Part shown: piece after piece, positions 9,453 to 16,700 of the stretch | How positions within the stretch are numbered: the first letter of the stretch is position 1 | Layout of the letters: every line of letters starts with the position of its first letter | Assembly: GCA_028820505.1 (NCBI GenBank) | Contig: JAPPIT010000105.1 | Coordinates: forward strand, 1-42,723 | DNA from: Defluviicoccus sp. | GTDB lineage: Bacteria; Pseudomonadota; Alphaproteobacteria; MPNO01 | Direction: 5' to 3' | DNA: 42,723 nucleotides | Position numbers and translations under genes: made by a program | The notes under the pieces: generated by a model | Databases searched by the model: none | What the model saw: the letters and a program-made list of their open reading frames with translations, nothing else | What the model was told of the DNA's origin: nothing

Positions 9453-9897
9453 GCGCGTCGAGGTCGGCCAGCACCCGGTCGGGGTGGTCCGCCGGCTTCA
9501 CCGTCGCGTAGGAACGGGCGACGGTGCCGTCCGGCCCGATCAGGACCGATCTGCGCGGGGTCCTTGCGTCCTCGGCCGTCGCCACGCCGTAGGCGATGCT
9601 CGCCGACTTGTCGAGATCGCTCAGCAGGTCATAGGGAAAACCCTGCTTCTCCTTGAATCTCCCGTTCGCCTCGGTCGAGTCGAAGCTGACCCCGAGGATG
9701 ACCGCGTTCCTGTCGGTAAAGTCCTGGATTCGATCACGGAACCCCTGGCCTTCGATGGTTCAGCCGGGGGTGGAGGCCTTCGGGTACCACCAGAGAAGCA
9801 CGTAGCGACCGGCGAAATCGTCGAGGCTTACCGCGATGCCGTCCTGGTTGGGCATCGAAAACGACGGCGCGGCGGCGCCGGCTTCGATCAGGCTCAT
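9442..9897 (-). CDS. Peroxiredoxin with in-frame TGA at the peroxidatic position (probable selenoprotein)
   Basis: Read through one TGA, this is a full 151-residue AhpC/TSA-type (PrxQ/Bcp-like) peroxiredoxin. The TGA is codon 46 (9760-9762) and falls exactly where the peroxidatic cysteine belongs: PKASTPG-(TGA)-TIEGQGFRD fits the family motif PxxxTxxC. The frame then runs 105 further codons with conserved Prx features (VILGVSFDS, SVLIGPDGTV) to a normal TGA stop. Selenocysteine-containing peroxiredoxins are known in bacteria, so selenocysteine insertion is the simplest reading. There is no cysteine anywhere else in the protein, and the position of a Bcp resolving cysteine (five residues on) is Gln51. 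Alternatives are a nonsense mutation (TGC to TGA) or a sequencing error; conventional translation yields 45 residues. No selA/B/C/D gene is in the window. Confidence 0.8.
9735..9757 (-). promoter_or_regulatory. Candidate SECIS-like hairpin after the TGA codon
   Basis: Counting from the base after UGA, bases +3,+4,+6,+7,+8,+9 can pair with +25,+24,+23,+22,+20,+19, with U5 and C21 bulged and a nine-base loop GGCCAGGGG. A bulged U and G residues at the start of the loop are features of bacterial SECIS elements, but the loop is closer to the UGA than in the E. coli fdhF element. A competing pairing (GAACC with GGUUC, 9739-9761) also exists. Suggestive only. Confidence 0.3.
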
Positions 9898-10039
9898 GTC
9901 CTTCCCCGCTGCTTGTCGGTCCGCCTCGGGCGGCGGCCGCAGGGTAAAGCGAATCGGGGCACGGCGAAACCGGCCGGGTTTCGCGAAGACGGCCGACCCG
10001 CGTAACATTGGCGCAACGCATTTGCGCGGGAGACCGATC

Positions 10040-10894
10040 ATGGCGAGCGACGTCCGCACCATCGCGACCACCGATGTCGACTATCTCCATCACGGCGGCA
10101 AGCCGCTGGCGATGCGGGTGTTCGCGCCCGAGGGGGGCGGACCGTTCCCGGCGGTGGTCGACCTCCACGGCGGCGCCTGGAACCGGGGCGATCTCACCAC
10201 CTGCCGGGACCGCGACGAGGCGCTGGCGGATGCCGGCATCGTCGCCGCAGCGATCGATTTCCGCCATGCCGGCGACGGCTATCCGGCCTCGCTGGCGGAC
10301 ATCAACTACGCGATCCGGTGGTTCAAGGCGCATGCCGGCGAATTCGGCGCCGACCCGGACCGCCTCGGCCTGTGCGGCCAGTCGAGCGGCGGCCATCTCG
10401 CGATGCTGGCGGCGATGCGGCCGGAAGACCCGCGCTACGCCGCGATCCCCCTGGACGGCACTTCCGGCGCGGACGCGCGGGTGCGCTGCGTCGGCATGGC
10501 CTGGCCGGTGATCAATCCGCTGTCGCGCTACCGCCACGCCAAGCGGGTGCAGGCGCGCGACGTGCCGCCGGACTGGGTGGCGGAGATCCCGGAATGCCAT
10601 GACCGCTACTGGGTCACCGAGGAAGCGATGGAAGAGGGCAACCCGATGCTGGCTCTCGAACGCGGCGAGGCGGTCGAGACGCCCCCCGCGCTCTGGGTGC
10701 AGGGCCGGCCCGACGAGGTGCACGACTATCTCGACCTCGACAGCGGCGTCGACGTCAACGAGCCCGAGCGCTTCGCGCGCAACTACCGCGCCGCCGGCGG
10801 CGAGATCGAGGTGCTCTATATCGACCAGGCGACGCGGTCCTCGCCGACCTCCTTCGAGCCGCTGGCCCGGTTCTTCAACCGCCACCTGGGATAG
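10040..10894 (+). CDS. Alpha/beta hydrolase (esterase/lipase, HSL/BD-FAE-like)
   Basis: 284 residues. The oxyanion motif HGGAWNRG is near residue 44, the nucleophile elbow is GQSSGGH near residue 114, and the strand-helix pattern is that of carboxylesterases acting on small acyl esters. Start at ATG 10040 gives MASDVRTI; the frame is open upstream only as an overlap of the divergent peroxiredoxin gene. The DEVHDYLDLDSGVDVNEPE segment is likely the acid-containing loop. The terminal His is not certain (residues near the end read FFNRHLG). It is convergent with PhyH 3 (15-base gap), echoing the hydrolase-PhyH pairing at 267-1977. Confidence 0.85.
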   Translation: MASDVRTIATTDVDYLHHGGKPLAMRVFAPEGGGPFPAVVDLHGGAWNRGDLTTCRDRDEALADAGIVAAAIDFRHAGDGYPASLADINYAIRWFKAHAGEFGADPDRLGLCGQSSGGHLAMLAAMRPEDPRYAAIPLDGTSGADARVRCVGMAWPVINPLSRYRHAKRVQARDVPPDWVAEIPECHDRYWVTEEAMEEGNPMLALERGEAVETPPALWVQGRPDEVHDYLDLDSGVDVNEPERFARNYRAAGGEIEVLYIDQATRSSPTSFEPLARFFNRHLG

Positions 10895-10909
10895 ACGGCC
10901 CCGGACGCG

Positions 10910-11725
10910 CTACCGCTGCGCCCGCATCGCCGTCTGGTAGCGGGTCCAGGCCACGTCGAGAGCGGCGAGGCAGTCCGGGTCGAAGTCCGCCTTGGGCTCG
11001 GGGTCGGGCAGCCAGTTGCCGTCCGGGTCCCGGCCCCGCAGCAGGATGGCGGTCGCGCCGTCGAACTGCATTTGACGCACATGGCTCGCGGCGAAATGCA
11101 CCGCGAAGCCGATGCGCGGCCAGTCGGCCCGGTTGGGCTCCGACGAGTGGATCGTCTTGTTGTGGTGGATCGACATCTGCCCCGCCGCGAGCGGCATCTC
11201 GACCGCCAGGCTCTCGTCCACGTCGCGCACCGTCTGGCCGCGCACCAGCATGTTGTCGGGGTCGGGGATCTCGTCGTGAACCAGGATCTCCGGGCCGAGA
11301 TGCGAGCCCGCGACGATCCTCATGCAGCCCGCCTCGCTGGTCGCGTCGGTGAAGGCGATCCACGCGGTCACCGACTCCGGCGGCTCGAGCCCGTAATAGG
11401 TCGAGTCCTGGTGCCAGGAGATGAAGCTCGGATCGTGCGCCTTCTTGGCGAAGAAGGACGAGCCCCAGCACACGAAGTCCGGCCCCAGCAAATCCTCGAT
11501 CGCATCGACCAGGCGCGGCCGGCGGATCACCGCCCACAGCCACGGGAAAGGAAGATGCGCCTTGATCCGGTAGCGCGACTGCGCGCCGCCCTCGGTGCCC
11601 GCGTCGAGCGCCTCGTAGCGCGCCCTGAGCGCGTCCGCCTCTTCGGCCGACAACAGCTCGACGGGCCAGACCGCGCCGGTGCGGCGCCACTGTTCGAGCT
11701 GGACATCGTTCAGGACCCTGGGCAT
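10910..11725 (-). CDS. Phytanoyl-CoA dioxygenase family protein (PhyH 3)
   Basis: 271 residues. Iron ligands: His105 and Asp107 in WHQDSTYYG, distal His193 in TIHSSEPN. It is more diverged than PhyH 1 and 2 (for example FFAKKAHDPSF in place of FWFKGAGDPSY) but shows the same overall plan and the same C-terminal DPEP-x-D-x-DPxC pattern. 2-oxoglutarate-dependent oxygenase of unknown substrate. The start at ATG 11725 is 10 bases after the stop of the upstream flavin monooxygenase, so the two are probably one transcript and may act on the same compound class. Confidence 0.92.
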   Translation of the reverse strand: MPRVLNDVQLEQWRRTGAVWPVELLSAEEADALRARYEALDAGTEGGAQSRYRIKAHLPFPWLWAVIRRPRLVDAIEDLLGPDFVCWGSSFFAKKAHDPSFISWHQDSTYYGLEPPESVTAWIAFTDATSEAGCMRIVAGSHLGPEILVHDEIPDPDNMLVRGQTVRDVDESLAVEMPLAAGQMSIHHNKTIHSSEPNRADWPRIGFAVHFAASHVRQMQFDGATAILLRGRDPDGNWLPDPEPKADFDPDCLAALDVAWTRYQTAMRAQR

Positions 11726-11735
11726 CCGATCGACC

Positions 11736-13064
11736 CTAGACGGGGGCGTAGCGGCTTTCCGGGCGCCTCAGCCCCAGATTCTCCCGCAGCGTAGCGCCTT
11801 TGTATTCGCGGCGAAACAGCCCGCGCCGCTGCAGGACCGGCACCACGCGGTCGACGAAGTCGTCGAGCCCCTCCGGGAGATAGGGGAACATCAGGTTGAA
11901 CCCGTCGCTGCCCCGCGTCTCCAGCCATTCTTCCATCTCGTCCGCGATCCGCTCGGGCGTGCCGAGGATGCAGAGCCCGGAATAGCCGCCGAGGCGCTGG
12001 GCGAGCTGGCGCACCGTCAGGTTCTCGCGCTTCGCCAGCGCGATGGCGCGCTCGCGCCCCGACTTGGACGCGTTGCTCTCCGGGATCGAGGGCAACGGGC
12101 CGTCGGGGTCGAACTTCGAGGCATCGTGCCCGAGCGAGATCGAGAGCGAAGCGATCGCGCTGTCGAAATGCACCTTGCTGTCGAGCAGGGCGCGCTTCTC
12201 CCTCGCCTCGTCGAGCGAATCGCCCACCACCACCATGCAGCCCGGCAGGATCTTCATCTGGTCGGGATCGCGCCCGGCCTTCTCCATCCGGCCCTTGACG
12301 TCGGCATAGTACGCCTGCCCGGCCTCGAGGTTGGCCGCCGGAGCGAACACCGCCTCGGCGGTCTCGGCGGCGAGCTGGCGCCCGGCGTCCGAGGCGCCGG
12401 CCTGGACGATGACCGGCCAGCCCTGGATCGGCCGGGCGATGTTGAGCGGCCCCCGCACGTCGAAATACTCGCCCTTGTGACCGAGCACGTGGAGCTTGGC
12501 CGGATCGAAGAAGATGCCGGTTTCCTGGTCGCGCAGGAACGCGTCGTCGTCCCAGCTGTCCCACAGCCCGGTGACCACGTCGAAGAATTCGCGCGCCCGC
12601 CTGTAGCGCAGCGCGTGCTCGAGATGCTCGTCGCGTCCGAAATTGCGCGATGCGTCGGGGTTCGACGTCGTCACCACGTTCCAGCCCGCGCGCCCGCCGC
12701 TGATATGGTCGAGCGAGGCGAAGCGCCGGGCGACGTGGTAGGGCTCGTCATAGGTGGTCGAGCCGGTGGCGATCAGCCCGAGACGGTCGGTCGCCATGGC
12801 AAGCGCCGGCAACAGCGTCATCGGCTCGAACGAGGTGACGGTGGCGCTCCGCTTGAGCGCGTCCATCGGCATGTTGAGGACGGAGAGGTGGTCGGCCATG
12901 AAGAACGCGTCGAACCGCCCGCGCTCGAGCGTTTGCGCGAAGCGCTTGATGTGCTTGAAGTTGAAATTGGCGTCGGCGTAGGCGCCCGGGTAGCGCCACG
13001 AGCCGGTGTGGATGGTCACCGGCCGCATGAAGGCGCCGAAGCGCAGCATTCTCTTTTCCGCCAT
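11736..13064 (-). CDS. NtaA/SnaA/DmoA-family FMN-dependent monooxygenase
   Basis: 442 residues of the bacterial luciferase-like TIM-barrel family. The start (FGAFMRPVTIHTGSWRYPGA) and the internal RFASLDHISGGRAGWNVVTT, VIVQAGASDAGRQLAAE and LGTPERIADEMEEW segments are hallmarks of the NtaA/DmoA branch, which uses FMNH2 from a separate reductase to oxidise substrates such as nitrilotriacetate, dimethyl sulfide or long-chain alkanes. No flavin reductase gene is in the window. It is the first gene of a likely two-gene transcript with PhyH 3. The substrate cannot be assigned. Confidence 0.92.
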   Translation of the reverse strand: MAEKRMLRFGAFMRPVTIHTGSWRYPGAYADANFNFKHIKRFAQTLERGRFDAFFMADHLSVLNMPMDALKRSATVTSFEPMTLLPALAMATDRLGLIATGSTTYDEPYHVARRFASLDHISGGRAGWNVVTTSNPDASRNFGRDEHLEHALRYRRAREFFDVVTGLWDSWDDDAFLRDQETGIFFDPAKLHVLGHKGEYFDVRGPLNIARPIQGWPVIVQAGASDAGRQLAAETAEAVFAPAANLEAGQAYYADVKGRMEKAGRDPDQMKILPGCMVVVGDSLDEAREKRALLDSKVHFDSAIASLSISLGHDASKFDPDGPLPSIPESNASKSGRERAIALAKRENLTVRQLAQRLGGYSGLCILGTPERIADEMEEWLETRGSDGFNLMFPYLPEGLDDFVDRVVPVLQRRGLFRREYKGATLRENLGLRRPESRYAPV

Positions 13065-13132
13065 CGAATTGCCGCCCGCCCGTTAACAGCCCGCTCCCGC
13101 CGGGACCGATGATAGGGGGGCGCGGGTCGGCG

Positions 13133-14305
13133 TCAACGCGGCGCGTCGCCCAGAAGCTCCCGATAGACCGCAAGCGTCTCCCGCCGCATGGCCTCCAGGG
13201 TGAACCGGGCGCGGACATGGCGCATCGCGGCTTCGGCCATGTCGCGGCGCCGGCCGGGCGGCAGGTCGAGGGCTTCCGAGATCGCGCGGGCGTGTGCGCC
13301 GACATCGCCCGCCGGGACCAGCCATCCGGTCTCGCCGTGGACGACCGTCTCGCGCGTGCTCCCGTGTTCCGCCGCGACCAGGGGCCGGCCCATCGCCTGC
13401 GCCTCGACGGCGACGCGGCCGAAGGACTCGGGCTCGGTGGACGCCACCAGCACGACGTCGGCGAGGAGATAGGCGGCCGGCATGTCGTCGCAGACGCCGA
13501 CGAACCGCACGCGCCCGGCGAGCCCCGCATCGTCGATCGCCTTGCGGACGACCGCGCCGTAGCCGCCCTCTCCCTCGTTCGCGCCGACGAACAGGCACCT
13601 CGCATCGGGGCGGCCGAGCCGCGCCATCGCCGCCACTGCCGTCGCGTGTCCCTTCCAGCGCGACAGGCGCCCGGGGAGCATGACCACGGCCCCCACGCCG
13701 CCCGCGAGCCAGGCTTCGCGCAGCCGCCGCACGCGCCCGGCCGACACCCGCGCCGGATCGAAGACGTCCGGGTCGATGCCGCGGGGAACGGTCCTGAGGC
13801 GGGAGCGCGGGACCCCGTAGACCTCGGCGACGTGATCGGCGATGAAGCGCGATACCGCGATCACGCGCTCGCCCCGCGCCATGACCGCGTTGTAGCGGCG
13901 CTTGAGCGCCGTGCGCGCGGAGTAGAAACCGTGGAACGTCGTCACGAAGCGGGCGCCGCCGCGCCTGGCCGCGTACCGGGCGCTCCACGCCGGCGCCCGG
14001 CTCCTGGCATGGACGATCGCGATGTTCCGCTCGCGGATCAGCCGGTGGAGACGGCCGGCGTTCCGCCACATCGTAAGCGGGTTCTTGCTGTCCAGCGGGA
14101 GCACGACATGCTCGGCCCCGACATGCTCGATCCCGGCGACCAGGGGACCGCCGGAAGACGCCACGACCGCGCGCCAGCCGGCTTCGACGATGGCTTGCGC
14201 GATCTCGACGGTACCGCGCTCCACCCCGCCCACCTGCAAGGCCGGCAGCACCTGGAGGACGGCCGGCGCGGAGGCGGGCTCACCAGTCGGGTTCGGGCCG
14301 GTCAT
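13133..14305 (-). CDS. Glycosyltransferase family 4 (GT-B fold)
   Basis: 390 residues from ATG 14305; a GTG at 14335 would add ten residues and cannot be excluded, as neither has a strong ribosome site. The N-terminal VLQVLPALQVGGVERGTVEI is the acceptor-domain start of GT4 enzymes; the nucleotide-sugar side shows PGRLSRWKGH, FVGVCDDMPAAYLLADV and the E-x7-E motif in PESFGRVAVEAQAMG. Such enzymes transfer a sugar to lipopolysaccharide core, O-antigen or exopolysaccharide. No other polysaccharide genes are close, so the acceptor is unknown. Divergent from mmcB. Confidence 0.9.
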   Translation of the reverse strand: MTGPNPTGEPASAPAVLQVLPALQVGGVERGTVEIAQAIVEAGWRAVVASSGGPLVAGIEHVGAEHVVLPLDSKNPLTMWRNAGRLHRLIRERNIAIVHARSRAPAWSARYAARRGGARFVTTFHGFYSARTALKRRYNAVMARGERVIAVSRFIADHVAEVYGVPRSRLRTVPRGIDPDVFDPARVSAGRVRRLREAWLAGGVGAVVMLPGRLSRWKGHATAVAAMARLGRPDARCLFVGANEGEGGYGAVVRKAIDDAGLAGRVRFVGVCDDMPAAYLLADVVLVASTEPESFGRVAVEAQAMGRPLVAAEHGSTRETVVHGETGWLVPAGDVGAHARAISEALDLPPGRRRDMAEAAMRHVRARFTLEAMRRETLAVYRELLGDAPR

Positions 14306-14376
14306 CGGTCGCGAAACTGCCACAGCCCGGCGCACCCCGCTACCGCCATCGCGTTCGGACCCGGAAACGCGGCATT

Positions 14377-14391
14377 GTTCACGTTATGTGC
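14377..14391 (+). promoter_or_regulatory. Possible LexA (SOS) box upstream of mmcB
   Basis: GTTC, seven bases, then GTGC: seven of eight matches to the alphaproteobacterial LexA consensus GTTC-N7-GTTC. It lies 44 bases before the mmcB start. mmcB is DNA-damage inducible in Caulobacter. A perfect palindrome GTTCCGGAAC also occurs at 14414-14423. One mismatch keeps this tentative. Confidence 0.35.
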
Positions 14392-14434
14392 CAGCCTGTT
14401 ATGATCATGCTTTGTTCCGGAACCGACGGGACCG

Positions 14435-14893
14435 ATGCCCGACACCGCAATCGCGCCGAGCGCGCGGGGAGGCGATGCCGAAGAAGCCCGCATCCGGCGC
14501 GGCGTCGCCCGGCTGCTGACCGATCTCGGCTACGCCGTGCTCTACGAGTTCCGGCTCACCAACGGCCGCAGGGTCGACGTGATCGGGCTCAACGACGAGG
14601 CGGAGTTCGTCGTCGTCGAGGTCAAGTCTTCGGTCGCGGACTTCCGCGGCGACCGCAAATGGCGCGAATACCTGCCGTTCTGCGACCGCTTCTATTTCGG
14701 CGTGTCCGAGCGGTTCCCGGACCGTCTGCTGCCCGGCGATTGCGGAGTCATCGTCGCCGATGGCTATGGCGGGGCGATCCGCCGGGAGGCGGCGCAGGTG
14801 GCGGTCAACGGCACCCGCAGGCGGCGCCAGGTCGTCCGCTTCGCGCTGGCCGCCGCCGGGCGGCTTCAGCGCCGGATCGACCCCGGCATCTGA
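14435..14893 (+). CDS. mmcB: MmcB-family DNA repair nuclease-like protein
   Basis: 152 residues with a PD-(D/E)XK nuclease core: Asp48 in RRVDVIGL, then Glu62 and Lys64 in VVVEVKSS. Length, the RKWREYLPFCDRFYFGV segment and the core match MmcB (COG5321), an alphaproteobacterial protein linked to mitomycin C resistance in Caulobacter and often found in SOS or ImuABC-type mutagenesis contexts. It would act in the cytoplasm on damaged DNA; its exact substrate is not known. ATG 14435 follows GACGGGACCG. A near-consensus LexA box lies upstream. Divergent from the glycosyltransferase; the next gene starts 124 bases on. Confidence 0.85.
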   Translation: MPDTAIAPSARGGDAEEARIRRGVARLLTDLGYAVLYEFRLTNGRRVDVIGLNDEAEFVVVEVKSSVADFRGDRKWREYLPFCDRFYFGVSERFPDRLLPGDCGVIVADGYGGAIRREAAQVAVNGTRRRRQVVRFALAAAGRLQRRIDPGI

Positions 14894-15017
14894 AAGCGCG
14901 GACGCGGACGCGGCGCGGCGCGGTTGTGCGGCGGGAAATAATCGCTAGATTCGGGCGCTCGGGAGGCTCGGGCGGGAACTCCGATCCGGCCAGAAGAAAA
15001 TGGGAGAACGTGGCACC

Positions 15018-16037
15018 ATGAAATTCCGTACGGCAATCGCGGCCGCCGCCGTCGTGGCGGTCGCGCCGTCGCTGGCGGCGGCGGAGAAGAAGATCAGCCT
15101 GAAATACCTGACGGCCTGGGACGACCGGGTCCAGGGAACCAAGCTGATCGGCTACGCCTTCGGCAAGAAGGTCGAGGCGGCGACCAAGGGCAGGATCAAG
15201 GTTTCCTACTCCGGTCCCGAGGTGGTCAAGTCGCGCCAGCAGTTCCAGCCGGTTTCGCGCGGGGTGTTCGATCTGAATCTCTCGGTCGCGCCCTACTATA
15301 TGGGTGTGACAGCCGTTGCGTTGGGCGCCTTCGCGCTCCACGCCGATACCGAGGATTGGCGGAAGAAGGGCTACTGGCAGTATTTCGACGAGGAGATGCA
15401 GCGCTTCAACCAGAAGATGATCGTGCACGCGGTCGGCGGTAGCGGGGCCGACGTGTTCCACGTCATGCTGAAGCGGCCGGTCGACCCCAAGAGCCTGCAG
15501 CCGCTCAAGGGCCGCAAGATCCGCGCCAACGCCTTCTACACCCCGATCGTCGATCCGCTCGGCGGGTCGAGGGTGAACCTCAACGGCGGCGAGATCTATT
15601 CGGCGCTCCAGAAGGGCGTCGTGGAGGGCGCGGCCTGGCCGGTCCAGGGCGCCGTCGACTTCAAGTGGTACGAGGTCGCCAAGTACATGATGCGGCCCCG
15701 CTTCGGCGTCTCGCCTTACACCGTGACGATGAACATGGACCGCTTCAAGAAGCTGTCCAAGGCCGACCGGGAGCTCATGCTCAGGCTCGGACATGAGCTG
15801 GAGAAGGAGGTTCCCGCCCGGTTCGACGAGGGGACCAACAAGGAACTCAAGATTCTCGCGGAGAAGGGCGTCAAGGAGACCCATCTCCATCCCGACGTCG
15901 CGGCCAAGATGACGGCGGGCTTCGTCAAGGGCGTCTGGAACCTCGCGATCACCGCCAACAAGAAGACCTCCGCGCGCGCGCGGAAGCTCTACGAGATGGC
16001 GCGCGACAACGGTGATGCGCCCAAGACTTTGAACTAG
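15018..16037 (+). CDS. TRAP transporter substrate-binding protein (DctP family), orphan
   Basis: 339 residues with a cleavable signal peptide (about residues 1-23, ending SLAAA). The DctP fold is indicated by the PLKGRKIRANAFYTPIVDPLG segment with its helix-capping Arg and by NLNGGEIYSALQKGVVEGA, the conserved region that positions the substrate carboxylate. It delivers a periplasmic, usually carboxylate, ligand to a DctQ/DctM permease. No permease gene follows: a strong terminator at 16069-16105 ends the transcript and the next gene is convergent. ATG 15018 was chosen because GGGAG (15002-15006) lies 11 bases upstream and the signal peptide begins there. Confidence 0.88.
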   Translation: MKFRTAIAAAAVVAVAPSLAAAEKKISLKYLTAWDDRVQGTKLIGYAFGKKVEAATKGRIKVSYSGPEVVKSRQQFQPVSRGVFDLNLSVAPYYMGVTAVALGAFALHADTEDWRKKGYWQYFDEEMQRFNQKMIVHAVGGSGADVFHVMLKRPVDPKSLQPLKGRKIRANAFYTPIVDPLGGSRVNLNGGEIYSALQKGVVEGAAWPVQGAVDFKWYEVAKYMMRPRFGVSPYTVTMNMDRFKKLSKADRELMLRLGHELEKEVPARFDEGTNKELKILAEKGVKETHLHPDVAAKMTAGFVKGVWNLAITANKKTSARARKLYEMARDNGDAPKTLN

Positions 16038-16068
16038 ATCGACGGCGGCAGCAGTCGCCTCGCAAACA

Positions 16069-16105
16069 AGGGTCCGCGACCGGTGCCGCGGACCCTCTTC
16101 TTTTT
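16069..16105 (+). terminator. Rho-independent terminator of the orphan DctP gene
   Basis: A perfect ten-base-pair stem, AGGGTCCGCG (16069-16078) with CGCGGACCCT (16087-16096), an eight-base loop, then the T-rich run TCTTCTTTTT. It sits 31 bases after the DctP stop and 22 bases before the end of the convergent regA gene. Confidence 0.92.
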
Positions 16106-16127
16106 CCTCCCCGCCACGGACGGGGAC

Positions 16128-16700
16128 TCAGCCGGTCGTCTCTCTCGGGGCCCGCTTGGCGAGGATGCGCTGCAACGTGCGCCGGTGCATGTTGAGGCGC
16201 CGCGCGGTCTCGGACACGTTCCGGTCGCATTGTTCGTAGACCCGCTGGATGTGTTCCCAGCGGACCCGGTCGGCGGACATCGGATGCTCCGGCGGCGGCG
16301 GCAGGGCGTCCTCCCGGGCGAGCAGGGCGGCCTCGACGGCATCGGCATCGGTCGGCTTGGAGAGGTAATCCACCGCCCCCGCCTTCACCGCAGCGACCGC
16401 CGTCGCGATGTTGCCGTAGCCTGTCAGCATGACCACCCTCGTGTCGGCGCGAACGTCGCGTAGCGCCTCGACGATCTCGAGCCCGCTTCCGTCCTCCAGC
16501 CTGAGGTCGAGAACCGCGTAGGAGGGCGGGCGCTCGTTGGCGGCGACCATCCCTTCGGCCACCGACCCGGCGAGCTCGCAGCGAAAGCCGCGCGCTTCCA
16601 TGGCTCTCGCAAGACGGTTCCGGAACGGCGCGTCGTCGTCGACGATCAGTAGCGTTCTGTCGCGCCCCTCGGCGCGCGGGGACCGGTGTCGCTCGCTCAT
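16128..16700 (-). CDS. regA: Response regulator of the RegA/PrrA/ActR family
   Basis: 190 residues. The receiver domain has the acidic pocket Asp21-23 (LLIVDDDAPF), phosphoacceptor Asp65 (YAVLDLRLED), Thr93 and Lys115 (DYLSKP). A Pro-rich linker (134-137) leads to a Fis-type helix-turn-helix ending RNVSETARRLNMHRRTLQRI, the near-invariant RegA DNA-binding helix. RegA homologs control photosynthesis, respiration, carbon and nitrogen fixation in response to redox state. Its ATG overlaps the regB stop by four bases (16697-16700), so the pair is translationally coupled with the kinase first. Convergent with the orphan DctP gene. Confidence 0.93.
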   Translation of the reverse strand: MSERHRSPRAEGRDRTLLIVDDDAPFRNRLARAMEARGFRCELAGSVAEGMVAANERPPSYAVLDLRLEDGSGLEIVEALRDVRADTRVVMLTGYGNIATAVAAVKAGAVDYLSKPTDADAVEAALLAREDALPPPPEHPMSADRVRWEHIQRVYEQCDRNVSETARRLNMHRRTLQRILAKRAPRETTG

